From contig CADADB010000011.1 in NCBI GenBank assembly GCA_902786595.1, positions 1 to 64,000 on the forward strand: a DNA stretch of 64,000 nt, in the 5' to 3' direction. Under the pieces are notes generated by a model. The model saw nothing but the letters and a program-made list of their open reading frames with translations. It ran no database searches and was not told where the DNA came from. Each line of letters starts with the position of its first letter. The stretch's first letter is position 1. Positions 53,202 through 61,050 of this stretch are shown piece by piece. Position numbers and translations under genes: made by a program. Origin of the DNA: an uncultured Bacteroidota bacterium (GTDB lineage Bacteria; Bacteroidota; Bacteroidia; Bacteroidales; WCHB1-69).

Positions 53202-53231
53202 TAGTTAGTAATTAGTAGTTAGTAGTTGAGT
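53190..53231. repeat. Heptamer array GTTAGTA/ATTAGTA over the GntR gene stop codon
   Basis: Six units in register (GTTAGTA and ATTAGTA alternating, then GTTGAGT). The stop codon (53199-53201) is inside. A complementary CTAACTACTAACTG follows at about 53244-53258, so the region could fold back. Confidence 0.85.
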
Positions 53232-53275
53232 CGCGATTTAGCTGCTAACTACTAACTGAAAAAGTTTCTTACAAT

Positions 53276-55540
53276 ATGAAAAAAATAACAATCATCACCT
53301 TGATTTTCTGTGCATTGGCAAGTCAGCTAATCGCGCAGGACAGCTACTGGGTGTTCTTCACGGACAAGCAGAACACCACATTCGATCCGTATCAGTACTT
53401 TGATGCGAAGGCCATCGAGCGTTACACGCAATGTGGCGCAGACCTCTATGATATCACCAACTATCCCGTGAACAGCCACTATGCCGCGCAGGTGGAGACC
53501 GTCTGTGAGGAGCTGGTGGGCACGTCGCGGTGGCTCAACGCGGCCGGCGTAATGGCCACGGAGGAGCAGATCGCCGTGATTCGGCAGTTCCCCTTTGTGG
53601 CGGGCATCCAGCTGATTGCCAGTGATATGGAAGTTGCTGAAGAGCAAATCACCGAAGACAGGGTTCCTCTCTCCACGGAGCAGGTCAGTATCCACCACGG
53701 GGAGTTGTTCCAGCAGCACAACATCAGCGGCAAGGGCGTGCGTGTGGCGATATTTGACGCCGGTTTCCCGGATGTGGACACCCACCCCGCGTTCCAGCAT
53801 CTGCGTGATAACCAGCAGATTGTCAAGACCTGGAATTTCGTGAAGAAGAAAGAGAACGTGTATGAAGCCAACTCACATGGTCGCATGGTGCTGAGCTGCA
53901 TTGCGGGTAAAAATGGAAACCAGTTGCTTGGCATGGCGCCCGATGCGCAGTTCCTGTTGGCCCGCACGGAAGTGGCTTCCGAGCCGAAAAAGGAGGAGGT
54001 CTGGTGGGTGCAGGCGCTCGAATGGGCCGACCAGAACGGTGCCGACATCGTGAACAGCTCCCTCGGCTACGGCAAACAGCGCTATATGCTCAAACACATG
54101 GACGGCAAGACCTCGATGGTGGCCCGCGCCGCCAACACCGCCGCCCGCAAGGGTATTTTGGTGTGCAACTCCATGGGCAATGAAGGTGATGACAGTGAGT
54201 GGAGAATGCTCATCACTCCCGCCGATGCCGACAGCATCTTGTCGGTGGGTGCCGTGAAAAGTTTAGATGTCATCGCCAGTTTCAGCTCGTTCGGTCCCAC
54301 GGCGGACGGTCGCATGAAACCCAACGTGGTGGCCTTGGGCGAAAACAACTTGGTAGCCGGCAGCAAAGGCAACTTCACAAGGGCATCCGGCACCTCCTTC
54401 TCCTCCCCGATGATGGCTGGTTTCGCCGCGTGCGTCAAGCAGCTGCACCCCGAATACACCGCCTGGCAGCTGAAGACCGAGATTGAGAAGTCCGGCAACC
54501 ACTATCCTTACTTCGACTATGCGTTCGGCTACGGTGTACCGCAAGCCGGCTACTTCTTCGGCGAAAAGCCCGAAGTGAAGGACAATCTGACGCTCTATGA
54601 GAATGAAAAGTCGATTTACGTCACCTCCAAAGACCCCGAATCCAAGATTTTCTTCAAGATTGTGAATGGCGACGGCACAATAGAACGATACAGTGAATCC
54701 ACGTTGTATAAGGGAAGGGATGTGGAAAATGCAGGACAAGCGTTGGAATTCCCTAAATATTGGTTGAAAGAAGGGCAGACATTGGAAATCTGGAGTGATG
54801 GTCAGCATTTGAAATATCTTTATGGTCAGCAGACGCTGCCCAAGGTGGATAGTCTGGTGGCGGCGGAGTCCCGTTCAGCCAACTGCAACCGCCGTTTCGA
54901 CACGCCCGACAACGATATCTACAAACGCGGGATTCTGGAAAAATACAAATTCAGCTTCGTGCTGAATGCTTCGTTCATGATTCCCACGCAATGGCAAGCT
55001 CCGGGAGCGGGACCCTTGCGCGACAAAAACGGTGCATCCCGTTCGCTGACCGTGGCTTTCGATAACAGCTGGAAGTTAGCGCGGGCGTATGGTCTGGGAT
55101 TCCGTATCGGATTCGGTTCTTCTTGGTATGCCGTGGACCGTCTCCTTTTGCCAGCCGATATGATGCCGGCAACGATGGAGGGTATCCATACAACGAAAAA
55201 CAACCTGAAAGTGACAAAATTCGATCTTGAACTGTTCCAACGTTTCTTCTTGGGCAACACCGCAATGGAAAACTGGTACTTGGATACGGGCATTTTCGGT
55301 GAATGGAACACCGGTGGTCGCTATAAATTCGCCGGGAACAGAGACAAAGAGTTTTTCACCTACGAGAAGTCCGAATATATGCTTGATAAGATGAACAGGT
55401 TAGATTACGGTGTCCGCTTGCGTGTGGGTATCACGAGACGGTTCGCCATCTATGGTCAGTACCGTATCTCCAACCTGTTGAAAAAGGATATTTATCCGAT
55501 CGATCTGCCGAAATGGGAGATCGGAATCCAGATATTCTAA
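53276..55540 (+). CDS. Subtilisin-like (S8) protease fused to a C-terminal outer-membrane barrel-like domain
   Basis: The 754-residue product has a signal peptide (to about Ala20), an N-terminal propeptide-like part (22-130), and the S8 catalytic domain with Asp161 (A-I-F-D-A-G-F), His201 (N-S-H-G-R-M), oxyanion Asn302 (S-M-G-N-E-G) and Ser374 (S-G-T-S-F-S-S-P). A small beta domain (about 430-520) follows. Residues 555-754 (KYKFSFVLNASFMIP, YGLGFRIGFGSSWYAV, YGVRLRVGITRRFAIYGQYRISN, WEIGIQIF) alternate polar and hydrophobic residues and end in Phe, as outer-membrane beta-barrels do. No T9SS domain is present, so the barrel may anchor the protease in the outer membrane. Confidence 0.85.
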   Translation: MKKITIITLIFCALASQLIAQDSYWVFFTDKQNTTFDPYQYFDAKAIERYTQCGADLYDITNYPVNSHYAAQVETVCEELVGTSRWLNAAGVMATEEQIAVIRQFPFVAGIQLIASDMEVAEEQITEDRVPLSTEQVSIHHGELFQQHNISGKGVRVAIFDAGFPDVDTHPAFQHLRDNQQIVKTWNFVKKKENVYEANSHGRMVLSCIAGKNGNQLLGMAPDAQFLLARTEVASEPKKEEVWWVQALEWADQNGADIVNSSLGYGKQRYMLKHMDGKTSMVARAANTAARKGILVCNSMGNEGDDSEWRMLITPADADSILSVGAVKSLDVIASFSSFGPTADGRMKPNVVALGENNLVAGSKGNFTRASGTSFSSPMMAGFAACVKQLHPEYTAWQLKTEIEKSGNHYPYFDYAFGYGVPQAGYFFGEKPEVKDNLTLYENEKSIYVTSKDPESKIFFKIVNGDGTIERYSESTLYKGRDVENAGQALEFPKYWLKEGQTLEIWSDGQHLKYLYGQQTLPKVDSLVAAESRSANCNRRFDTPDNDIYKRGILEKYKFSFVLNASFMIPTQWQAPGAGPLRDKNGASRSLTVAFDNSWKLARAYGLGFRIGFGSSWYAVDRLLLPADMMPATMEGIHTTKNNLKVTKFDLELFQRFFLGNTAMENWYLDTGIFGEWNTGGRYKFAGNRDKEFFTYEKSEYMLDKMNRLDYGVRLRVGITRRFAIYGQYRISNLLKKDIYPIDLPKWEIGIQIF

Positions 55541-55543
55541 CCT

Positions 55544-55571
55544 GTAGAGACGCAATGCATTGCGTCTCTAC
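55544..55571. repeat. Dispersed palindrome, perfect copy e
   Basis: A perfect 28-base palindrome with GTAGAGACGCAATG as one arm, three bases after the subtilase stop codon. Confidence 0.9.
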
Positions 55572-55634
55572 GAAAAACACATATAGTCCCGCGTTCCAAT
55601 CTCATAGCCATTAATCCCGGGGCGCGGGAAACCA

Positions 55635-55669
55635 AAACCGCAGAGATGCTTTTTGATTCTCTGCGGTTT
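55635..55669. terminator. Bidirectional hairpin between the subtilase gene and miaA
   Basis: AAACCGCAGAGA (55635-55646) pairs with TCTCTGCGGTTT (55658-55669), 12 bp; the plus strand continues TATTTGTG and the minus strand TGGTTTCCC. Confidence 0.65.
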
Positions 55670-55680
55670 ATTTGTGTTAA

Positions 55681-55711
55681 GACTTAGGACTTAAGACTTG
55701 AGATCTAAGAC
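55681..55711. repeat. Heptamer array GACTTAG/GACTTAA
   Basis: GACTTAG, GACTTAA, GACTTGA, GATCTAA and a partial GACG in 7-base register. Confidence 0.8.
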
Positions 55712-55728
55712 GTTTGGGGGTGATAGTT

Positions 55729-55777
55729 GCCAATGGCTAATAGCCAAAAGCTAACAGCTAAAGGCCAACAGCCAAAT
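55729..55777. repeat. Heptamer array GCCAAnn/GCTAAnn over the miaA stop
   Basis: Seven units: GCCAATG, GCTAATA, GCCAAAA, GCTAACA, GCTAAAG, GCCAACA, GCCAAAT. The miaA stop (55758-55760) and last residues D-L-A-V-G-L are inside the array. Confidence 0.88.
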
Positions 55778-56705
55778 CAATCCCGTCTTCCTGCAAATAC
55801 CCGTAAATCTGTCGGAATTTCTCATCTTCTGGCAAGTCTGCATCCACCCAGCGGATATTGAATCCCATGCGTTCCATGCGACGGAACCAGGTCATCTGTC
55901 GTTTGGAGAACTGGTGGATGGCCGTGTTGAGTTGCGAGACCATATCGCCGTAGTGCAGTTCGCCTATAAGATATTGGGTGATAAACTTATACTCCAAACC
56001 GTAGCGGATAAGCCGTTCGGGCGGGATGCCTTCGTCAAGGAGGGCCTTCACCTCATCGACCATACCTTCCTGCAGACGTGCCTGCAGGCGTCGTGTGATG
56101 CGCTCGCGGATGTGGTCGCGTTCGCCGCACATTCCGATGATGGCGGAGTCCAGCGGTCTTACGCGCTCGCTCAATTCGGGGTGCTTGGCGTAGTAGTCCT
56201 CAATTTCAATGGCGCGGATCAGGCGCGGTCGTTCGGACGTGTCGGTGTCGTTGTGCAGGGATTTGTAGGCGGCGAGCATCTCCGTAAGTTCCTCATCCGT
56301 GTAAGTTTCCAACTCGCGACGCAGTTCGGGGTTTTCGGGTACGGGGAAGAGCCGGTAGCCGCGCAGTACCGCTTCCACGTACATGCCGCTTCCACCGCAC
56401 AGCACGATGCGATGGCCTCGGGCGCGGATGCTCTCCATCGCTTCGTAAGCCGCCTGCTGGTAACGGAACACGTTGTATTCCACGCCGGGTTCTTCAATGT
56501 CAATGAGATGATAGGGGATGGGATTTCCATTGTATTGATACTCTGACAAATCCTTTCCGGAACCGATGTCCATACGGCGGAACACCTGACGGGAGTCAGC
56601 GCTCACAATTTCGCCGCCCAACTCGGCCGCAATGCGCACCGCCACACCGGTCTTGCCCGTGGCGGTTGGGCCTAATACGGTGATTATCGGTTCTTTAGCA
56701 ATCAT
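55758..56705 (-). CDS. miaA: tRNA dimethylallyltransferase
   Basis: The 315-residue enzyme prenylates A37 of tRNAs reading UNN codons. It shows the P-loop G-P-T-A-T-G-K-T at 12-19, IVSADSRQVFRRMDIGSGK, LCGGSGMYVEAVL, RLIRAIEI, and the QxxKRQxTWFR-like segment QFSKRQMTWFRRM. Start overlaps the upstream phosphodiesterase stop as ATGA. Its C-terminus is formed by the heptamer array. Confidence 0.95.
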   Translation of the reverse strand: MIAKEPIITVLGPTATGKTGVAVRIAAELGGEIVSADSRQVFRRMDIGSGKDLSEYQYNGNPIPYHLIDIEEPGVEYNVFRYQQAAYEAMESIRARGHRIVLCGGSGMYVEAVLRGYRLFPVPENPELRRELETYTDEELTEMLAAYKSLHNDTDTSERPRLIRAIEIEDYYAKHPELSERVRPLDSAIIGMCGERDHIRERITRRLQARLQEGMVDEVKALLDEGIPPERLIRYGLEYKFITQYLIGELHYGDMVSQLNTAIHQFSKRQMTWFRRMERMGFNIRWVDADLPEDEKFRQIYGYLQEDGIDLAVGL

Positions 56706-57208
56706 TTTACCGGCGTTTGTTTGGGAATGTCGTAAATGTCCATATTCTTGATTTCCTCGCCTTCGATCTCGAAGCGCAGCATTGTCAAGCGCGTGTGAAT
56801 ACCGTACAGTCCAGCCGCTCCGGGGTTGATAAACAGCAAGTTATGGTATTTGTCGTACATGATTTTCAGGATATGGGAGTGACCCGCCACGAAAATAGTC
56901 GGCTTCTCCTCGCGGATGATCTGCAGCGCTTTCGGCTGGTAACGTCCAGGCGAACCTACGATGTGCATCAGCGCAACCTTGTGTTTCTCGCAGGTAAAAA
57001 CCTCATACTCATCCACTTCGCGGCGAATATCCCAGTCGTCGCAGTTGCCATAGACAGCACGCACCGTCGGGGCGATGATGCGCAACTCGTCCAAGATGCT
57101 ATCGTTCATGATGTCGCCGGCGTGCCAGATTTCGTCGCAACCCTTGAAAAAGGAGTACGCGTCGGGATGCAGGAAGCCGTGGGTGTCGGAAAGTACGCCA
57201 ATCTTCAT
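56702..57208 (-). CDS. YfcE-type metallophosphodiesterase
   Basis: The 168-residue product has the calcineurin-like core: GVLSDTHGFL, HAGDI, YGNCDDW, LMHIVGSPGRY and VAGHSHI, which bind two metals. Family members hydrolyse phosphodiesters of unknown cellular role. Four-base ATGA overlaps with rlmB upstream and miaA downstream point to a translationally coupled rlmB, yfcE-like, miaA unit. Confidence 0.88.
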   Translation of the reverse strand: MKIGVLSDTHGFLHPDAYSFFKGCDEIWHAGDIMNDSILDELRIIAPTVRAVYGNCDDWDIRREVDEYEVFTCEKHKVALMHIVGSPGRYQPKALQIIREEKPTIFVAGHSHILKIMYDKYHNLLFINPGAAGLYGIHTRLTMLRFEIEGEEIKNMDIYDIPKQTPVK

Positions 57209-57954
57209 TCTTTCACAGGATTACGTTGTTTGACGACTTCGAACAGGGCGATACCGGTGGCCACGGAGACGTTGAGCGAGCGGATGGTGCCGACCATCGG
57301 GATGGTGACCGTATCGTTGCAGTGTTTGAGGTAGTCCCACGCGATGCCCTCGTACTCGTTGCCCATAATGAGGCAGACGGGTCCGGTGAAATCCTTGTTA
57401 TAGTGCGCGTGGTTGGCCTTCTCGGTCACGCCAATGACTTCGATGCCGCTATCTTTCAGGTACTGAATTACTTCCACGAGATTGGAATGTCGGCAGACGG
57501 GCACCTTGTGCAGGGCGCCGGCAGAGCTTTTCACGGCATCCTCGTTGAGCTGTGCCCCGCCGTTGAGCGGCAGGATGATGGCATCCACGCCCGCGCACTC
57601 GGCCGAGCGGGCGATGGCGCCCACATTACGCACGTCCGTGATTTTGTCGAGCAGCAGCAGGAACGGTACACGGCCTTCCTCAAAAATCGACGGCACGATG
57701 TTGTAGATGTCGCAGTATTCGATGGCCGACAGGAACGCGACCACTCCCTGGTGGTTTTGCCGCGTGAGTCGGTTCAATTTCTCTTGCGGCACGTATTGGA
57801 ACGGGATTTTCCGCTGCCGAACCTCGTAGAAGAGCTGCTTGAACAGTTCGCCTTGCAAGCCCTTCTGGAACAAGACTTTATCGATGGTCTTGCCACTCTC
57901 GATGGCCTCCATCACGGGGCGCATTCCGTAGGTTATTTCGGTGTCGTTTTTCAT
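57205..57954 (-). CDS. rlmB: 23S rRNA (guanosine-2'-O)-methyltransferase, SpoU family
   Basis: The 249-residue product has the N-terminal ribosome-binding domain (YGMRPVMEAIESGKTIDKVLFQKG) and the SPOUT knot with the SpoU motifs LDKITDVRNVGAIARSAE, LIMGNEYEGI and IPMVGTIRSLNVSVATGIAL. RlmB methylates G2251 in the peptidyl-transferase P loop. It is the first gene of the unit reaching miaA; an inverted pair of heptamer arrays lies upstream. Confidence 0.92.
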   Translation of the reverse strand: MKNDTEITYGMRPVMEAIESGKTIDKVLFQKGLQGELFKQLFYEVRQRKIPFQYVPQEKLNRLTRQNHQGVVAFLSAIEYCDIYNIVPSIFEEGRVPFLLLLDKITDVRNVGAIARSAECAGVDAIILPLNGGAQLNEDAVKSSAGALHKVPVCRHSNLVEVIQYLKDSGIEVIGVTEKANHAHYNKDFTGPVCLIMGNEYEGIAWDYLKHCNDTVTIPMVGTIRSLNVSVATGIALFEVVKQRNPVKE

Positions 57955-57962
57955 TTTTTAAT

Positions 57963-58121
57963 GGTTATAGGTTATTGGTTATTGAAGCAGGTTATAGGTT
58001 ATAGGTTATTGAAACGGGTTGTTGTAAAATATTACTGATTGCTGTTTCTTAATAGTAAACTATCAACCATTAACCATTAAACAACAGGCATCAATAACCT
58101 ATAACCTATAACCCATAACCA
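57963..58121. repeat. Paired heptamer arrays in inverted orientation (GGTTATA and ATAACCT)
   Basis: GGTTATA, GGTTATT, GGTTATT (57963-57983) and GGTTATA, GGTTATA, GGTTATT (57990-58010) face ATAACCT twice, ATAACCC and ATAACCA (58094-58121). The two sides are complementary, so a stem with a loop of about 80 bases could form. The right side ends at the stop codon of the PAS gene. Confidence 0.85.
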
Positions 58122-58460
58122 TTACAACTTCGGTTGTCGCACGAAATGCGGCATCTCCGCAGGCAGTTCCATCGACAGTTCGATGTAGCCCGCGAACTCG
58201 CCGTTCTCGAACCATGGGGACTGGTAAACCAGCTTTTTCACGCCGTTCTTCTCGATGGTGTAGGCGTTGAGGTTGTGGTTTTTCAGCATTTCCATCAGTT
58301 TGGTGCGGGCAGGTTCCGGATGGCAGTCCAGCAGGTTTTGGCCGACGATGTGCTTGCCGTGACTGAGCACGCGCTCGGCGGTTTCGTTCATTTCCAGAAT
58401 TTTACCGTCTTTGTCGCAAACCGTGACGGAAAACGGGACGTTGTGAAAATATTCCAACAT
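58122..58460 (-). CDS. Stand-alone PAS-domain protein
   Basis: The 112-residue product is a single PAS domain (PFSVTVCDKDGKILEMNETAERVL at the start, VYQSPWFENGEFAGYIELSMEL at the end), without any output or membrane part. It probably binds a small ligand and acts by interaction with another protein. It lies 50 bases downstream of trkH on the same strand, but a -7 box TACTTTTG (about 58486-58493) suggests its own promoter. Confidence 0.85.
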   Translation of the reverse strand: MLEYFHNVPFSVTVCDKDGKILEMNETAERVLSHGKHIVGQNLLDCHPEPARTKLMEMLKNHNLNAYTIEKNGVKKLVYQSPWFENGEFAGYIELSMELPAEMPHFVRQPKL

Positions 58461-58509
58461 AATCTTTGTTTTTAATTCGGTGGCAAAAGTAATAAAAATT
58501 CCTACCTCC

Positions 58510-60312
58510 TTAACCCAGCATGATATACAAATCGGGATACTGATGCGGGGATTCTTTTTTGTGGCGCGTGAGAGCGAAGGCCATCGTCAGCGTGCCGATA
58601 CGACCGCAGTACATGTTGACAATGAGGATCACTTTTGCCATCCAGTTCCAGTTGGCGCATTCGCCGGTGGACAATCCGCACGTGGTGAAGGCCGAGAAGG
58701 ATTCAAACAGCGCATGAAGCAGCTGAACATCCGGTTGCACGACCGTGAGCAGAAAACAGGAAATGAGCATGAACGCCGCTGACATCATCATGATGGTGGT
58801 TGCTTTTTCCACCAATGACGGCGAGATGGCTTTATGATCGAACTCAATGTTTTTCTTACCTTGTACAGTGGCGATCACAGATTTGATGACAATGAACAAT
58901 GTGGTGGTTTTGATACCGCCACCGGTGGAGCTGGGAGAGCCGCCGATAAAGATGGCCAACAATATCAAGAGGATAGTTGACAAGTGCATCATATTGATAT
59001 CCAACACGTTGAAACCGGAAGTACGACAGGTGACCACTTGAAAGATGGTGGTGAAAATTTTATTGCCCATACCATCGATATTCTTCAAAGTGTTATTGTA
59101 CTCCAGCAGGAAGAATAGAATGCTGCCAATAATGAGAATGGCAAAGGTGACGTAAAGGACGATTTTGGTTTGCGGCATCAGCGATTTCCAGTGGTATTTG
59201 TTACGTTCGCGGATGTAGCGGTAGCTGAAGAAGTCGCGGATGGTAAGGAAGCCGATGCCGCCAAGGAATACTAACGCCATAATCACCACTTGCGGGAAAT
59301 AACTGCCCGGTACACCAAGGTTTAGCAGACTATCGTCAATGAGCACAAAACCACCGTTGTTAAATGCTGATACCGTGTAAAAAATGGAGAAAAAGAGGTT
59401 TTGCTTGTCAGAAATGAAGAAACCAGTCGATTTCCAGTAGGTGAAAAGGAATGCCACGCCCGCTGCTTCAATGATGAAAGTGGTCAGCACAATGCTTCGC
59501 AACAACCCCACGGAATCGGAAAGACGGTCTGCAGACATCATGTCGCGAATCATGTACTGGTAGCGGAGACCGACCATGGAGCGCGACAAAAACGTAGAGA
59601 AGAACGTTGCGAAAGAGAGGATGCTCATACCGCCCAACTGGATCAGCATCAGAATCACCACCTGCCCTTTGAAGGTGAAACAGGCCGATGTGCTTACCAC
59701 CGAAAGTCCTGTGATACAGCTGGCACTGGTTGCAGTGAAAAGTGCGTCAATAAAGGAGATTCCGTTGGTGGTCATGCGGGGCATCATCAGCAGAATAGTA
59801 CCGATGGATATGAGGAAAAGGAACGACCCGACCATCAATATGGGAGGGCTGAGATGGTATTTTCCCAAGGTGCTGCTCATCTTCGCCATCTCCACCAGAA
59901 CAATGATCAAAAAGTAGAACTGGATGAATATCAGATAGATATTCTCGAAATTATGCGCATTGACAATGTCTATATGGAAAACATTTATGGAGACGAACTG
60001 TAGAATGAGCAGAAGGATAATCAAAAATTCCACCCACGATTGTTTGAGGTATTCTTTGCGATGCAACGAGTAGAAGAGCTGTACGAAATATTTGGCTACG
60101 TAGAAGCAGAGACTGATGTGTATTATCCAGCGAATGAGCGTTTTAACCTGCGGGGTGATATAAAGGCCGTGGTAGCAGAAAATACACGCAATGGTCACGA
60201 TGGAAATCACCAAGCTGCAAATCCGCAAAATCCGCTGTATGCGGTCTTTGTGGTTCACAATGTGAACACGGAGTTTTCCGTTGTACTCGTCGTGATTTCC
60301 GAAAAAGAACAT
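58510..60312 (-). CDS. Potassium uptake protein TrkH/KtrB family
   Basis: The 600-residue channel subunit has the four pore loops of the superfamily (TATSASCITGLSV, YTVSAFNNGGFVL, VVTCRTSGFNVLD, SFSAFTTCGLSTG) whose Gly residues line the selectivity filter, plus three extra N-terminal helices. It forms the membrane part of a K+ uptake system with the cytosolic KtrA/TrkA-type subunit. Its ATG overlaps the stop of that gene as TAATG, a translational coupling that fixes this start. Confidence 0.92.
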   Translation of the reverse strand: MFFFGNHDEYNGKLRVHIVNHKDRIQRILRICSLVISIVTIACIFCYHGLYITPQVKTLIRWIIHISLCFYVAKYFVQLFYSLHRKEYLKQSWVEFLIILLLILQFVSINVFHIDIVNAHNFENIYLIFIQFYFLIIVLVEMAKMSSTLGKYHLSPPILMVGSFLFLISIGTILLMMPRMTTNGISFIDALFTATSASCITGLSVVSTSACFTFKGQVVILMLIQLGGMSILSFATFFSTFLSRSMVGLRYQYMIRDMMSADRLSDSVGLLRSIVLTTFIIEAAGVAFLFTYWKSTGFFISDKQNLFFSIFYTVSAFNNGGFVLIDDSLLNLGVPGSYFPQVVIMALVFLGGIGFLTIRDFFSYRYIRERNKYHWKSLMPQTKIVLYVTFAILIIGSILFFLLEYNNTLKNIDGMGNKIFTTIFQVVTCRTSGFNVLDINMMHLSTILLILLAIFIGGSPSSTGGGIKTTTLFIVIKSVIATVQGKKNIEFDHKAISPSLVEKATTIMMMSAAFMLISCFLLTVVQPDVQLLHALFESFSAFTTCGLSTGECANWNWMAKVILIVNMYCGRIGTLTMAFALTRHKKESPHQYPDLYIMLG

Positions 60313-61007
60313 TACAGATTGATTTTGATGAAGTTGTCTATATCGCGGTCCTTGCCGAACAGTACGAAAACATCGCCTTTGCGAATGACGGTGGAGTTGT
60401 CGGGCACACCGATAATGTGCTGTTTTGTAGTGAGTTCCTTGTTTTCGATTTCCTCAAAATTACGTCGTATCGTTACCAAGCTGAGGTGGTGGTTGTCGCG
60501 GAAGTTGATGTCGCCGAGGGTGAGTCCTTCGAGGCGGTCGGGGGCAATGATGGAGGCGATACGGTATTCATCGGGCATCTGCAAGTAGGACAAGATGTTA
60601 GGATTGCTCAGACGCTCCGCTAAATTGGTTGCCAGTTCCTCTTCGGGCGACAGGAATTCCGTGATGCCCATTTTCTCCAGAATGGTTTGCTGGTGAGTGC
60701 CTTTGATTCGGCTGTAAATCTTTTCAATGCCCAAGTCAATGAGGTTGGAGATACAAAGAAGCCGTTCCACGAAATCATCGCCGATAGCCACAATTACGGC
60801 GTCAAAATCCTTGATGTTTTCGTTGAGCAGGGCGCGTTTGTCGGTGGCGTCGGTGCAGACGGCATAAGCTACGTCGTCACTGATATTCTGCACTTTTTTC
60901 ATGTCTTTGTCGATGACCAACACCTCGAACCCTTTTTCCGAAAGGGCTAAGCTGATTGCCTGACCGAACTGACCTGCGCCTATGACGGCAAATTTCTTCT
61001 GAGCCAT
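60312..61007 (-). CDS. K+ uptake regulatory subunit TrkA/KtrA
   Basis: The 231-residue protein has one RCK module: RCK_N Rossmann domain (G-A-G-Q-F-G at 10-15, Asp33 at the end of strand 2 for the ribose) and RCK_C (about 135-228, EYRIASIIAPDRLEGLTL, DNSTVIRKGDVFVLFG). A single module is the KtrA type, gating the TrkH/KtrB-type channel encoded next. Upstream the minus strand reads TATTTTCG, a near -7 box. Confidence 0.92.
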   Translation of the reverse strand: MAQKKFAVIGAGQFGQAISLALSEKGFEVLVIDKDMKKVQNISDDVAYAVCTDATDKRALLNENIKDFDAVIVAIGDDFVERLLCISNLIDLGIEKIYSRIKGTHQQTILEKMGITEFLSPEEELATNLAERLSNPNILSYLQMPDEYRIASIIAPDRLEGLTLGDINFRDNHHLSLVTIRRNFEEIENKELTTKQHIIGVPDNSTVIRKGDVFVLFGKDRDIDNFIKINL

Positions 61008-61050
61008 AATTTCAATCGTTTAGAAAACGGCGAAAATAAAAAATTTTCCG

